A DNA stretch of 64,000 bases, from assembly GCA_018401735.1 (NCBI GenBank), contig JAGYKI010000006.1, positions 1-64,000 on the forward strand. The letters run 5' to 3'. A model generated the notes under the pieces. It did not search any database. It saw only the letters and a program-made list of their open reading frames with translations, and had not been told where the DNA came from. This DNA comes from Schleiferiaceae bacterium. GTDB lineage: Bacteria > Bacteroidota > Bacteroidia > Flavobacteriales > Schleiferiaceae. Shown here piece after piece: positions 19,383 to 29,500 of the stretch. The translations under genes and the position numbers were made by a program. The number at the start of each line of letters is the position of its first letter. The first letter of the stretch is position 1.

Positions 19383-20384
19383 TTGAATAAAAGCCTGAAA
19401 AACATAATCAAATACCTTCTTTTCTCTAGTATCGGGGCTCTCTTTCTTTACCTGGCTTTTCGCCAAACAGAGTGGTCTAAACTAATGGAAGATTTTCGTC
19501 AGGCCGATTACAAATACGTTATAATTTCCATGCTTATGGGCTACGCGGCTTTTATAAGTAGAGGGATGCGTTGGAATTTGCTTTTAGAGCCGCTGGGTAA
19601 AAAAGCCAATACTTGGAATGCCATTCACGCGGTTTCCATTGGCTACTTTGCTAATGCTGCAGTGCCACGTGCCGGTGAAGTGATGCGCTGCACCTCTCTG
19701 CGTAGCACCGATGAAATTCCATTGGAGAGATTATTCGGCACCGTGGTGTTGGAAAGGGTTATCGATGGTTTCATGCTGCTTAGCCTCATCGCGCTTACCG
19801 TAATTTTACAATTCAGCAACTTCGCTCATTTCTTTGAAGAGGCTTTTGCGCAAAGTCCAGGCGAAGCGAGCACCGGTATTTCACCCAAATTTTTAATAAT
19901 TGGCGGATTCTTACTCTTGCTTCTGATTGCGTTTTTACTACGGCATAAAATTCAGTCTTTACCTTTCTTCGCAAAGATTAGAGAACTGTGGCATGGCTTT
20001 AAAGAGGGTTTTGCTTCTTTGGCCAAAGTGGAAAATAAATGGGCCTTCGTAGGGCATACTTTATTTATTTGGGCCAATTATTTTTTAATGATATACGTGG
20101 TTGTTTTTGCCCTTCCGGCTACAGCCGAGATAGGTTTGGCAAACGGCCTTTTTGTAATGATAGCAGGCGGGATGGGAATGGTGGTTCCTTCGCCTGGTGG
20201 CATCGGTTCCTATCACTACCTAGTAATGCTAGCCTTATCGGTTTTAGGGATATCGCAAGTAGATGGATTAAGCTTTGCTACTCTGGTACACGGCGGGCAG
20301 TTTTTAATGACCATCATTGCAGGATTAATCGCGATGCCCTTTATTTACCGTGCTCGCAAAAAACTAAAAGCAAATTCGGAATGA
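19383..20384 (+). CDS. Lysylphosphatidylglycerol synthase-type transmembrane (UPF0104) flippase-like protein
   Basis: This 333-residue integral membrane protein belongs to the LPG_synthase_TM family, which includes the flippase half of MprF and stand-alone proteins of unknown substrate. About eight membrane helices are visible, with family motifs SRGMRWNLLLEPLG (about 60-73), SIGYFANAAVPRAGEVMRC and the C-terminal GGMGMVVPSPGGIGSYH. No aminoacyl-transferase domain is fused, so it cannot by itself make lysyl-PG. It starts with TTG: the panD stop is two codons upstream in frame and no ATG fits. Its stop overlaps the next gene by ATGA. Confidence 0.85.
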   Translation: MNKSLKNIIKYLLFSSIGALFLYLAFRQTEWSKLMEDFRQADYKYVIISMLMGYAAFISRGMRWNLLLEPLGKKANTWNAIHAVSIGYFANAAVPRAGEVMRCTSLRSTDEIPLERLFGTVVLERVIDGFMLLSLIALTVILQFSNFAHFFEEAFAQSPGEASTGISPKFLIIGGFLLLLLIAFLLRHKIQSLPFFAKIRELWHGFKEGFASLAKVENKWAFVGHTLFIWANYFLMIYVVVFALPATAEIGLANGLFVMIAGGMGMVVPSPGGIGSYHYLVMLALSVLGISQVDGLSFATLVHGGQFLMTIIAGLIAMPFIYRARKKLKANSE

Positions 20385-20752
20385 CTTTAAGAGAAGCCTT
20401 ACGCAATAAGAAAAAGTCGGTGATTGATATGAATCATCAAATAAGTGCTTGGGATATTTACGGCGAAGCGAGCTTGGTTTTGGTCTGCGCCCATTGGGAG
20501 CCCAATGCCGAAAATCTGCATAAGCTTCTCGATTATCTTTCCTTTGCCGATAAGCTGATTATCGCGCTTCCTGAAGAAACGAGCCCTAACCGCATTTTTG
20601 AAGTGGCTAACCTTGAAGTGGTCGATGGCATCCTTACTTATAGTGATGCACAAGCATTATTGAAACAAATTCCTTTGGCGAAATTTGCCGTCGATGGAAT
20701 TACTCTTAGTGGCCTTTCGGCCGATCTGAAAGCAAGGATGGCCGCGCTATAA
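20381..20752 (+). CDS. Small conserved protein of unknown function between LPG-TM gene and radA
   Basis: The start ATG overlaps the previous stop codon (ATGA at 20381-20384) and its stop overlaps the radA ATG (TAATG), so translational coupling on both sides argues for a real gene of 123 residues. The sequence has alternating hydrophobic strands and helices (SLVLVCAHWEPN, KLLDYLSFADKLIIALPE, PLAKFAVDGITLSG), which looks like a small alpha/beta, nucleotidyltransferase-like Rossmann fold. No HxGH catalytic motif is visible, so if it is a cytidylyltransferase relative it is degenerate. Function not assigned. A longer open frame starting at 20039 is rejected because it runs inside the membrane protein gene. 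Confidence 0.7.
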   Translation: MTLREALRNKKKSVIDMNHQISAWDIYGEASLVLVCAHWEPNAENLHKLLDYLSFADKLIIALPEETSPNRIFEVANLEVVDGILTYSDAQALLKQIPLAKFAVDGITLSGLSADLKARMAAL

Positions 20753-22128
20753 TGGCCAAAAGCAAAACATCTCATATTTGTCAAAGTTGCGGCGCCGAAC
20801 ACAGCAAGTGGATGGGGCAATGTTCGCGCTGCGGTGAATGGAACACAATTGTAGAAGAATTAATTCAGGCGCCTTCTAAAACCCCTGCTTGGCAAGCGGG
20901 CTCTGCGGCTTCCAAAGCAAGTGCCAATGCTAAAGTTAAGGTGCGATCTATTCGCGATACTGAAATTATTCAAAGACCACGACTAAGTACTAACGACGAA
21001 GAATTTGACCGTGTTTTAGGCGGTGGAATAGTAGCGGGTTCAGTGGTTTTAATTGGGGGAGAACCGGGAATCGGTAAGTCAACCCTAATGTTGCAAACCG
21101 CTCTTAATATTTCAAAAAAATGCCTCTACGTAAGTGGTGAAGAAAGTGAGGAGCAGGTGCAAATGCGCGCCCAACGTATCGGTATAAAAAATGAAGAGTG
21201 CTATCTCTTAACCGCTACCAATACCCAAGAAATTTTTAAACAAATTAGTCTTAACCAGCCAGAATTTATCGTTCTCGATTCTATTCAAACCCTACATTCT
21301 GAGGTAATTGACTCAGCGCCTGGTTCGGTTTCGCAGATTCGCCAGTGTTCGGCCGAATTAATTCAATTTGCCAAAGAAACTGCCACTCCCATTTTTCTAA
21401 TTGGACATATTACCAAGGATGGTCAACTAGCGGGACCAAAATTATTAGAGCATATGGTCGATACAGTTCTTCAGTTTGAAGGCGATCGCCATCATGTGTA
21501 TCGTCTTTTACGCTCCCACAAAAATCGTTTCGGGGCCACCCATGAAATTGGTATTTATGAGATGAATGGCGAAGGTATGCGGCCCGTGGCTAACCCTTCT
21601 GAAATTCTTATTTCTGAACGCGACAGCGATTTAAGCGGTAATGCGATTGCCGCTACTTTAGAAGGAATTCGTCCTATGCTCGTAGAAGTGCAAGCCCTTT
21701 GCAGCACGGCCGTTTATGGTACACCACAGCGAAGCACCACTGGTTTCGATGCCCGCCGATTAAATATGCTATTGGCCGTTTTAGAAAAACGCAGCGGTTT
21801 CCGTTTAGGGACCAAAGATGTATTTTTAAACATCACCGGCGGTATTCGCGTAGACGACCCCGCCATCGACTTAGCGGTAATTGCGGCGATTTTATCGAGC
21901 AATGAAGACATCGCTCTTTCGCCAAAACTTTGCTTTGCGGCCGAAGTAGGTTTAAGCGGCGAATTGCGGCCCGTAGCGCGCGTAGAACAACGCATTAGCG
22001 AAGCACAAAAACTTGGTTACGAAGAAATTGTAATTAGCAGTCACAGTAAACTAGGCAAGGAAAAGTTTGCCATAAAGCTAATTTCCTGCGGAAAAGTAGA
22101 AGAGGTTTTTCAACATCTTTTTGGCTAA
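20752..22128 (+). CDS. radA: DNA repair protein RadA
   Basis: RadA/Sms is a RecA-like ATPase that promotes branch migration in recombinational repair. The 458-residue protein shows the N-terminal zinc finger (CQSCGAEHSKWMGQCSRCGEW, residues about 8-28), Walker A GGEPGIGKST (about 104-113), the RadA-specific KNRFGATHE and a C-terminal Lon-protease-like domain (about 280-458; GGIRVDDPAIDLAV, LSGELRPVARVEQR). It is coupled to the preceding small gene by a TAATG overlap. The following mrp operon has its own promoter-like element. Confidence 0.96.
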   Translation: MAKSKTSHICQSCGAEHSKWMGQCSRCGEWNTIVEELIQAPSKTPAWQAGSAASKASANAKVKVRSIRDTEIIQRPRLSTNDEEFDRVLGGGIVAGSVVLIGGEPGIGKSTLMLQTALNISKKCLYVSGEESEEQVQMRAQRIGIKNEECYLLTATNTQEIFKQISLNQPEFIVLDSIQTLHSEVIDSAPGSVSQIRQCSAELIQFAKETATPIFLIGHITKDGQLAGPKLLEHMVDTVLQFEGDRHHVYRLLRSHKNRFGATHEIGIYEMNGEGMRPVANPSEILISERDSDLSGNAIAATLEGIRPMLVEVQALCSTAVYGTPQRSTTGFDARRLNMLLAVLEKRSGFRLGTKDVFLNITGGIRVDDPAIDLAVIAAILSSNEDIALSPKLCFAAEVGLSGELRPVARVEQRISEAQKLGYEEIVISSHSKLGKEKFAIKLISCGKVEEVFQHLFG

Positions 22129-22182
22129 ATTTCTCCAGTTTATAGGGTACCTTTATCTCTGCTTAGCCTAAAGCGGATAATC

Positions 22183-22214
22183 TTTCGTTTACCTAAATTC
22201 TTACACTATTTTTG
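22183..22214 (+). promoter_or_regulatory. Candidate promoter of the mrp/nifU/korAB operon
   Basis: TTTCG (22183-22187) and TATTTTTG (22207-22214) are separated by 19 nt, close to the -33/-7 consensus of the phylum; the ATG at 22233 follows after a short leader. Confidence 0.5.
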
Positions 22215-22232
22215 CCTAAATCTTAAAAGAGA

Positions 22233-23369
22233 ATGAGTTTAACTAAAAATGACGTTCTAGCGGTCCTAAAAGAGATACCTGCCACTAAAGGAGGTACTAA
22301 TTTGGTGGATGCCAATCACGTAAAGAATGTTCTAATATTTGGCGATGAAGTAGTGGTGGAAGTGATTTCCGAATCTCCAGCCCTGCATGTAAAAAAGAAA
22401 TTAGAGGTGGACATTTTAAAAGTGATCCACGAAAAAATAGATAAAAAATTAAAGGTTGAGGTAAAAATCGAAGTGCCCAAAGCCGCCGAAGAGCGGGCTA
22501 ATTTAATTAGAGGCGAAGCTTTGCCGGGCGTAAAAAATATCGTTGCTATCGCCTCGGGTAAAGGGGGGGTAGGGAAATCTACCGTAGCTGCAAATCTGGC
22601 GATAAGCCTAAAAAGCATGGGTTTTTCTGTAGGTCTGGTGGATGCCGACATTTACGGTCCTTCTGTACCTACCATGTTCGATATTGAAAATGCCCGCCCA
22701 GGAACTATTACTGTTGATGGTAAAAGTAAAATGGACCCCGTTGAAAGCTATGGCATAAAAATTCTGTCGATTGGCTTTTTTGCAAAGGCAGATCAGGCAG
22801 TAGTTTGGCGTGGGCCAATGGCTTCCAAGGCACTTAACCAGCTATTGCGAGATGCGCATTGGGGAGAGCTCGATTTTATGATTATTGATCTTCCTCCTGG
22901 TACAGGCGATATTCATTTAAGTACCGTGCAAGCGGTGCCAATTTCTGGAGCGGTAATCGTTAGTACGCCGCAAAATGTCGCTTTAGCTGATGCGCGCAAA
23001 GGAGTGGCCATGTTTAAAGTGGAAAACATTAATGTTCCCATTTTAGGGATGATTGAAAACATGGCTTACTTTAGTCCTCCCGAGTTGCCAAGTAATAAAT
23101 ATTACCTTTTCGGACAGGGTGGAGTGCGTAACTTAGCGAACCAATTGCAAGTGCCCTTTTTAGGCGAACTACCCTTGGTACAAAGTATCCGCGAATCGGG
23201 CGATGTGGGTCGCCCCGCTGCTTTACAAGAGGGGACCGCCGTACAAAAACAGTTTGAAGAAATTACCCGCAATATGGTTTCGGAATTAATGAAGCGAAAT
23301 GAAGAGTTGCCGCCTACCGAAGTTACGCGTATTACCACCATGGCTGGTTGCTCGGCCGTAAATAAATAA
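22233..23369 (+). CDS. apbC: Mrp/ApbC family Fe-S cluster carrier ATPase
   Basis: The 378-residue protein is a P-loop ATPase that transfers iron-sulfur clusters to target enzymes. It has an N-terminal MIP18/DUF59-like domain (about 1-90) and the Mrp ATPase domain with deviant Walker A SGKGGVGKST (about 109-118), VDADIYGPSVP, IDLPPGTGDIHLS and STPQNVALADARKG. The CxxC near the C-terminus of some homologues is not seen; the tail ends MAGCSAVNK. It opens an operon with a NifU-like scaffold 3 bp away and an Fe-S oxidoreductase, consistent with supplying clusters to KorAB. Confidence 0.93.
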   Translation: MSLTKNDVLAVLKEIPATKGGTNLVDANHVKNVLIFGDEVVVEVISESPALHVKKKLEVDILKVIHEKIDKKLKVEVKIEVPKAAEERANLIRGEALPGVKNIVAIASGKGGVGKSTVAANLAISLKSMGFSVGLVDADIYGPSVPTMFDIENARPGTITVDGKSKMDPVESYGIKILSIGFFAKADQAVVWRGPMASKALNQLLRDAHWGELDFMIIDLPPGTGDIHLSTVQAVPISGAVIVSTPQNVALADARKGVAMFKVENINVPILGMIENMAYFSPPELPSNKYYLFGQGGVRNLANQLQVPFLGELPLVQSIRESGDVGRPAALQEGTAVQKQFEEITRNMVSELMKRNEELPPTEVTRITTMAGCSAVNK

Positions 23370-23372
23370 GCT

Positions 23373-23624
23373 ATGGAAAATAAAGAAGATATTCTGAGAC
23401 GCATAAATATCGCACTGGATGAGATTCGTCCCTTTTTAAAATCGGACGGTGGTGATATAAGTTTAGTTGAGTTAGATGAGGAAGGAGTTGTAATGGTAAA
23501 ATTACACGGCGCCTGCATTGGCTGCAGTGTAAACCAAATGACTTTAAAAAGCGGAGTGGAAATGACCATTAAAAAGCATGCCCCTGAAGTTCTTAAAGTC
23601 AACGAAGTAAGTATGATGCCCTAA
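23373..23624 (+). CDS. NifU-like Fe-S scaffold protein
   Basis: The 83-residue protein corresponds to the NifU C-terminal domain alone. It has the pattern LDEIRPFLKSDGGDISLVE and the cluster-binding CIGC (Cys48, Cys51) followed by SVNQMTLKSGVE. Such proteins carry a transient Fe4S4 cluster. It lies 3 bp after apbC and overlaps the korA ATG by one base, so these genes are translated together, and a role in maturing KorB is likely from context. Confidence 0.93.
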   Translation: MENKEDILRRINIALDEIRPFLKSDGGDISLVELDEEGVVMVKLHGACIGCSVNQMTLKSGVEMTIKKHAPEVLKVNEVSMMP

Positions 23625-25453
23625 TGAACACCCAGTCTTTAAGTAAAGTAACTATTCATTTTGCTGGCGATTCTGGCGATGGAATTCAACTCGCGGGTTC
23701 GCAGTTTACCAATACTACCGCTTTAGCAGGAAACGATCTTAGTACCTTTCCCGATTTCCCCGCGGAGATTAGGGCTCCAATTGGCACGGTTGCAGGCGTG
23801 TCTGGTTTTCAAATAAATTTTGGAAGCGAGAAAATTCACACACCCGGCGGCCGGCCTGATGTTTTAGTGGCCATGAATGCTGCCGCATTTAAGAAGAATT
23901 TCCCTAACCTGAAAAGTGGAGGAATTATAGTTTTAGATTCTGCGGGTTTCGATAAGAAAAACCTCCGCTTGGCGGCCTACGATGAAAGCAGTACGCCCAT
24001 CGAAGATATTCCTAAGGAGTATCAGGTTTACGCCGTTGATATTACCAAATTAAACCGCGAGGCACTGAAAGATTTAAGCCTCGGTAGTCGCGATAAAGAT
24101 CGTTCACGCAATATGTTTGCCTTGGGCTTTATTTATTTCCTTTACAGTAGAAGCCTACAAACAACCCTTTCGTTTTTAGAAGCGAAGTTTAAGTCGAAGC
24201 CCGAGGTTTTAGAAGCCAATTTACGCGCCTTAAATGCGGGTTATAATTATGGTGATACCATAGAAGCGATTAGTCGTTTTAAAGTGGCACCCGCCCAAAT
24301 GGAAAAGGGCGAATACCGCAATATTACCGGCAATCAGGCAACAGCCCTTGGCTTAATTGCCGCCGCGGCGAAAAGTGGTCTAGAGCTTTTTTATGGCTCT
24401 TATCCTATTACTCCGGCTTCCGATATTTTACACGAATTAGCGGCTCATAAAAACCGAGGGGTGAAAACTTTTCAGGCGGAAGATGAAATTGCCGCGGTAA
24501 CTTCTGCCATTGGTGCTTCTTTTGGCGGTGCCTTAGCGGTAACGGGTACTTCGGGCCCCGGAATGGCTTTAAAAACCGAGGGTATTGGTTTGGCTTTTAT
24601 GCTGGAAATACCCATGGTTATTGTTAATGTGCAGCGTGGTGGCCCTAGTACAGGATTGCCCACTAAAACGGAGCAAAGCGATTTATTACAAGCGCTTTAT
24701 GGCCGAAACGGTGAAGCTCCCATTCCTGTAATCGCGGCCAATTCTCCCGCCGATTGTTTTAGCTCTGCCTTTGAAGCGGCGCGCATTGCCTTGGAACACA
24801 TGACCCCCGTGATTTTATTAACGGACGGCTACATTGCTAACAGTTCTGAACCTTGGAAATTCCCTCAAGCGAGTTCCCTAGCGTCAATTAATCCGCCAAT
24901 AGTTAAGAACGATGCTCATTATCTCCCCTACAAAAGAGATGAACGGGAAGTTCGCTCTTGGGCTATTCCAGGAACACCGGGCTTAGAACATCGCTTGGGC
25001 GGATTGGAGAAAGAGCTAGAAACCGGTAATGTTAGTTATGAGGCAGATAATCACCAAGCCATGGTGAAAGTACGCGACCGTAAAGTGCGCTTAATCGCGA
25101 AAGATTATCCCGTTCAGAAATTAATCCAAGGACCGTCCAGCGGACCTTTATTGGTGCTGGGTTGGGGCAATACACTTGGGGCCATTCAGGTGGCGGTAGA
25201 ACATGCTTTAGAGCAAGGCTTAGCGGTAGCGCAATTGCATTTGAAATACATTAATCCCTTGCCGGAAGATTTAGGAGCAATCCTTTCTGCCTACGAGAAA
25301 ATTCTTATTCCAGAACTAAATTATGGACAGTTAGTAAGGATTATTCGCGACCAATATTTGGTGGAAGCAGAAGTGTTGGATAAAATAAAAGGACAGCCAT
25401 TCTTGGCAGAGGAGATTTTAGAGAAAATTAAAAGTTTAGTAGAAAATGACTGA
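23624..25453 (+). CDS. korA: 2-oxoacid:ferredoxin oxidoreductase subunit alpha (gamma-alpha fusion)
   Basis: This 609-residue subunit, with KorB, oxidatively decarboxylates 2-oxoglutarate or a related 2-oxoacid to acyl-CoA and reduces ferredoxin. The N-terminal 200 residues form the gamma domain (IHFAGDSGDGIQLAGSQF, APIGTVAGVSGFQINFG), followed by the alpha domain from about 225 (NITGNQATALGL, FYGSYPITPASDILHEL, FQAEDEIAAVTSAIGAS, GTSGPGMALKTEG). The fused gamma-alpha form of about 610 residues is usual in Bacteroidota. The stop overlaps the korB start by 8 bp. Substrate (2-oxoglutarate versus pyruvate) cannot be fixed from sequence. Confidence 0.92.
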   Translation: MNTQSLSKVTIHFAGDSGDGIQLAGSQFTNTTALAGNDLSTFPDFPAEIRAPIGTVAGVSGFQINFGSEKIHTPGGRPDVLVAMNAAAFKKNFPNLKSGGIIVLDSAGFDKKNLRLAAYDESSTPIEDIPKEYQVYAVDITKLNREALKDLSLGSRDKDRSRNMFALGFIYFLYSRSLQTTLSFLEAKFKSKPEVLEANLRALNAGYNYGDTIEAISRFKVAPAQMEKGEYRNITGNQATALGLIAAAAKSGLELFYGSYPITPASDILHELAAHKNRGVKTFQAEDEIAAVTSAIGASFGGALAVTGTSGPGMALKTEGIGLAFMLEIPMVIVNVQRGGPSTGLPTKTEQSDLLQALYGRNGEAPIPVIAANSPADCFSSAFEAARIALEHMTPVILLTDGYIANSSEPWKFPQASSLASINPPIVKNDAHYLPYKRDEREVRSWAIPGTPGLEHRLGGLEKELETGNVSYEADNHQAMVKVRDRKVRLIAKDYPVQKLIQGPSSGPLLVLGWGNTLGAIQVAVEHALEQGLAVAQLHLKYINPLPEDLGAILSAYEKILIPELNYGQLVRIIRDQYLVEAEVLDKIKGQPFLAEEILEKIKSLVEND

Positions 25454-26456
25454 GCCCAATAGCGCCCTATTTACCGCTAAAGAAGCGGCCAGTGATCAAG
25501 AGGTAAGATGGTGCCCAGGTTGTGGCGATTACAGTATTTTGAAGCAAATGCAGTCGGTTATTCCTGGTTTAGGGATTAAGCGTGAGGATATTGTTTTCAT
25601 TTCTGGCATTGGCTGCAGTTCTCGCTTTCCTTACTATATGAACACCTATGGAATGCACAGCATCCACGGCAGAGCACCGGCCGTGGCTAGTGGTTTAAAA
25701 ATGGTCAATCCCAACTTAAGTGTGTGGGTTATTACCGGTGATGGTGATGGTTTATCCATCGGTGGAAACCACTTAATACACCTATTACGTCGTAACGTGA
25801 ACCTCAATGTGCTTCTCTTTAATAACGAGATTTATGGACTAACAAAAGGGCAATATTCACCTACTTCAGAAATGGGAAAACGCACCAAAAGTAGTCCCAT
25901 GGGTAGCCTCGATCATCCTTTTAATCCTTTAGCTTTGGCGCTGGGCGCAGATGCGACTTTTGTAGCCCGCACCATAGACCGCGACCCTGTGCATTTAAGA
26001 GGCGTTTTAGAAACTTCCAATCTCCATAAGGGTACCAGCTTTATCGAAATTTATCAAAATTGTAATGTCTTTAATGATGGCGCCTTTCTAAGCTACAGCG
26101 ATAAAAAACAAAAAGGACAGCATATAATTTTATTAGAAGAGGGAAAGCCCTTGCTTTTCGATGAAGGCAATAAAGGTATTCGCTTAAATGGTTTAAAGCC
26201 CGAAATCGTTAACTTAGAAGAAGGTTTTTCAGCCAATGATCTTTGGATTCACGATAGTAGAGATGCCACCAAAGCATATATATTGAGTCGCTTTTTTGAT
26301 GATAACTTCCCTCGTCCCTTTGGGGTTTTCTACCAAGAAGATCGCCCTTGCTACGAAGAACAACTTATCGCCCAAATTAATCACGCCAAGGAAATTCAAG
26401 GCGAGACGGATTTAGATGATTTGTTGCGGGGTAAACGCAGTTGGACGGTCGATTAA
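25446..26456 (+). CDS. korB: 2-oxoacid:ferredoxin oxidoreductase subunit beta
   Basis: The 336-residue beta subunit binds thiamine diphosphate and one Fe4S4 cluster. Visible marks are WCPGCGDYS (Cys23, Cys26), GIGCSSR, the TPP motif GDGDGLSIGGNHLIHLLRRN and NNEIYGLTKGQYSPTSE. It overlaps korA by 8 bp, as expected for two subunits of one enzyme. The operon ends here, with the convergent T9SS gene 61 bp away. Confidence 0.93.
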   Translation: MTEPNSALFTAKEAASDQEVRWCPGCGDYSILKQMQSVIPGLGIKREDIVFISGIGCSSRFPYYMNTYGMHSIHGRAPAVASGLKMVNPNLSVWVITGDGDGLSIGGNHLIHLLRRNVNLNVLLFNNEIYGLTKGQYSPTSEMGKRTKSSPMGSLDHPFNPLALALGADATFVARTIDRDPVHLRGVLETSNLHKGTSFIEIYQNCNVFNDGAFLSYSDKKQKGQHIILLEEGKPLLFDEGNKGIRLNGLKPEIVNLEEGFSANDLWIHDSRDATKAYILSRFFDDNFPRPFGVFYQEDRPCYEEQLIAQINHAKEIQGETDLDDLLRGKRSWTVD

Positions 26457-26459
26457 TCC

Positions 26460-26492
26460 ATCGTCATTCCTGCGCATCCCGCGAAAGCGGTA
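26460..26492. repeat. Fragment of a common GC-rich palindromic intergenic repeat
   Basis: The stretch CGTCATTCCTGCGC followed by CGCGAAAGCGG resembles the widespread palindromic CGTCATTCC(T/C)GCGAAAGC repeats of bacterial intergenic DNA. Only one degenerate copy is seen in this window. Confidence 0.35.
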
Positions 26493-26502
26493 AAGGAAAA
26501 AA

Positions 26503-26516
26503 GCCCTAGATAGGGC
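26503..26516 (-). terminator. Short intrinsic terminator of the large T9SS gene
   Basis: Stem GCCCTA/TAGGGC with a two-base loop (GA on the plus strand), one base beyond the minus-strand stop codon, followed on that strand by six T. The korAB side lacks a T-run, so it mainly serves the minus gene. Confidence 0.75.
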
Positions 26517-26517
26517 A

Positions 26518-29500
26518 CTATTCCTTTCTGATTTTTTCGTCAAATACGAAGTCGCCAATCTTCACTTTAAGGTGATAAATGCCGGCCGCAAAATTCTTTA
26601 CCGATAAACTTTCCCATACTTCCTGCCCGTTTAAATTTCGGCCTGAAGTATAAAGTAAAGCTCCGCGTGCATCATACAGGGAAATTTCCATCTCGGCTTG
26701 ACCGGGATTTATGAAACGGATATGTAAAATATCTCGACTGGGGTTGGGGTAAACTTGCCATTGCCATTCGCTTTTCAGACTTTCAAGGCTTAGGTCGATA
26801 ATGTCCACGGGATCTGATTCTAAACTGCAAATCGTATTACTTAGTTCTAGGCTATAGCTGCCATTGGTTTGCAGGTTATAAGCCGGTTGGTTATTGGTTC
26901 CTGGGGCGGGACTTCCGTTCAGTAACCACAGGTAATTGGGCGCCGTTTGGTTAGCACTCAATACCAAGCCCGTGCGTGAAAAACTAGGGCTAGGCAAAGC
27001 ATCAACACTAACTTGGAAGCTGGCGTTTACCGGACAATTGGGCGCGCTGGAATATAAATAGCCGATGCTTAAATTGTGCGTTCCTGCTCCCGCTAGACTG
27101 GCGTAGAATACCCCATTTTGCACGCCATTTCCCGACCAAGAAGTAAGTGTTCCAGGAATTCCATTCGTGTTTACCGTGGCCGAAAGTACTAGGCTGTCAC
27201 CTAGGCAAAGTGGCGCAAAGGGTGGGCTCATGGTGCTGATAACGGGTAAGGTACGAATGTTCATATTTAAGGTATTGGAAATCCCCGGGCTGCTGCTTGC
27301 GCAGGATCCGCTGCCAGTAACTTCTACCCAAACCTGATCGTTATTGGCCAAGGTAGAATTGGTGAAGCTAGAACTGTTCGTTCCTACATTAGTGCCATTC
27401 AGCTTCCATTGATAGCTGGGGCTAGATCCGCCATTCGTAACACTGGCGCTAAAATTAGCGTTGCTACCCGCGCAGAGCGTGGTATTGGCCGTGCTAATGC
27501 TAACGCTAGGAACGGTTGGGGGGTTAATAGTGACATTAATACTGGTGCTGCTTACCACAGGATTGCTCGCACAAGTGCTATTGCTCGTCATTTCTACACT
27601 TACGGCATCGCCTTGGTTTAGGCTGGTGGTGCTGTAACTGGCACTATTCGTTCCCACGTTAAGTCCGTTTACTTTCCATTGATAGCTCGGGCTGGCGCCT
27701 CCCGCTGTTGGACTAGCGGTGAAAGTTGCATTTTGTCCAGCGCACCATGCACTGGCATTGGCACTAATACTTACGGAGGGATTTACCGCAGCAGCCACTT
27801 GAATAAAAGCGGTTTTAGTGAGATTGGTGTTTCCAAAGCTATTGCTGGCATTGAGGCTAATGGTATAAGAGCCCGCATTGTTAAATTGTACTTGCGGGTT
27901 TTGCGAGGAACTATTGGTGCCGCCCGTGTAGGTATAACTGGCCGGACTGATAGTCCAGGCCCAAGCACTAGGGTTATTGCTACTTAAATCGCTAAAGCTA
28001 ACACTGCTACCTGCGCAAATGCTACTATCGTTTGCCGAGAAATCGGCCTGGGGAATGTTGGCGTTGGATACGCCGCTAATATTAATATTGTCGAGGTAAA
28101 GATTATTACCATAACCATTAATGGCCTCAAATTTTATCCGTACTTCAGACTGCCCCGCATAAGTATTGAGGTTAATGCTAGGGCAGTTGGTAATAACCGA
28201 ATTTCCACACCAATCGCTTGCGCTAGACGGGCTAAAACTAGAGGTTTGATCGGCTACTGTTGCGAAGTTCACGCTGGGGTCTGAACTATAACTGGCAATA
28301 CGTTGGTAAGTTGTGCCGCAGTCCGTACTTATGTAGATGGCCATACTATCGCGATAGGTTGAACTATAGCGGGCATAGGCATAATCAAAGTCGAGGGTGA
28401 TGCTACTGTAATTACTGAAATTCAAGGGCGGACTAATCAGGCCATCTCGTTCGCCGGTGCTACTGTAATTGAAGAAGTCTATGCCCGCAGCGGTATTGCC
28501 TGGGCTGCTTCCGCCGATGGTATTCAAGGCCCAAGTGACGCCATTATCAGGGTTTTCGACTGTGAATAGACTGCTGGTCCCTTCAAAGTCTTCTACGAAA
28601 GGAAGGCTTAAACCACCACCAAGTAAAAAACTGCTTTTGCTAAGAGTGTCGCTACCGTTGGCATTTGAAACGATAAGACTTACCGTATAGGATCCTGCTG
28701 CATTAAGTTGAATTTGCGGGTGCTGACTGCTGCTTGAAGTACCGCCTACAAAGGTGAAGGTAGTGGGACTAATGCTCCATTGCCAACTATTGGGATTGCC
28801 GGTAGAGGAGTCGCTTAGTTGAATGTTTTGGTTAATACAAGCCACGGCAGGGTTGGCGTAAAAGTCAGCTACAGGAACTTGAGGAATACTAAAACCATTA
28901 CTGCTGAAAAGGCCGCGTCCGTGGGTAGCAGCAATCACCGTTTTATCGCTATCTCTAATTTGTAACATATCTACGCGAACGCGAGAAAGGCCGCTATTGC
29001 TGGCGGTCCAGCTAGGGCTACTGCTATTGAAATTACTGGTAGACCAAACCCCAACTTCGGTAGCGAGAATCACCTCGGCGCGATTGTTAGGATTAAATAG
29101 GGCCCATCTTACCGGCATATCGGGTAAATTTCCTTCCTTATTTTGCCAGCTTATACCCCCATTGGAGCTGTACCAAACGGAGCTAACGCCATAGTTAGAA
29201 AAAGTAACTAAAAGTTCATTTTCATTGGCTCCTAATTCTACGCAGGATACATGCCCGTTGGGAAAACTACTGCTGCCAATATTAGAGGAACTGGGTGTGG
29301 AATTAGCATTGGTGACTTTAAAAAGGTCACCCCCTTCTGTTCCCACAAAAAGGGTAGTGCTAGTGGTGGTGTAGGGTGAAACGCGCAAATGGGAAGCCAT
29401 GCTGTTCATGCCACTAATGCTGATGCTAGAAATGCTAGGAGTAGTTCGAATGCCAGTTACCCGATTAACAGTTGTACTTGTGCGGGCTGAATATAAAATT

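Noticed and set aside
20039..20380. N-terminal extension of the gene before radA
   Set aside because: It runs out of frame inside the LPG-TM gene; the coupled ATG at 20381 is the real start.
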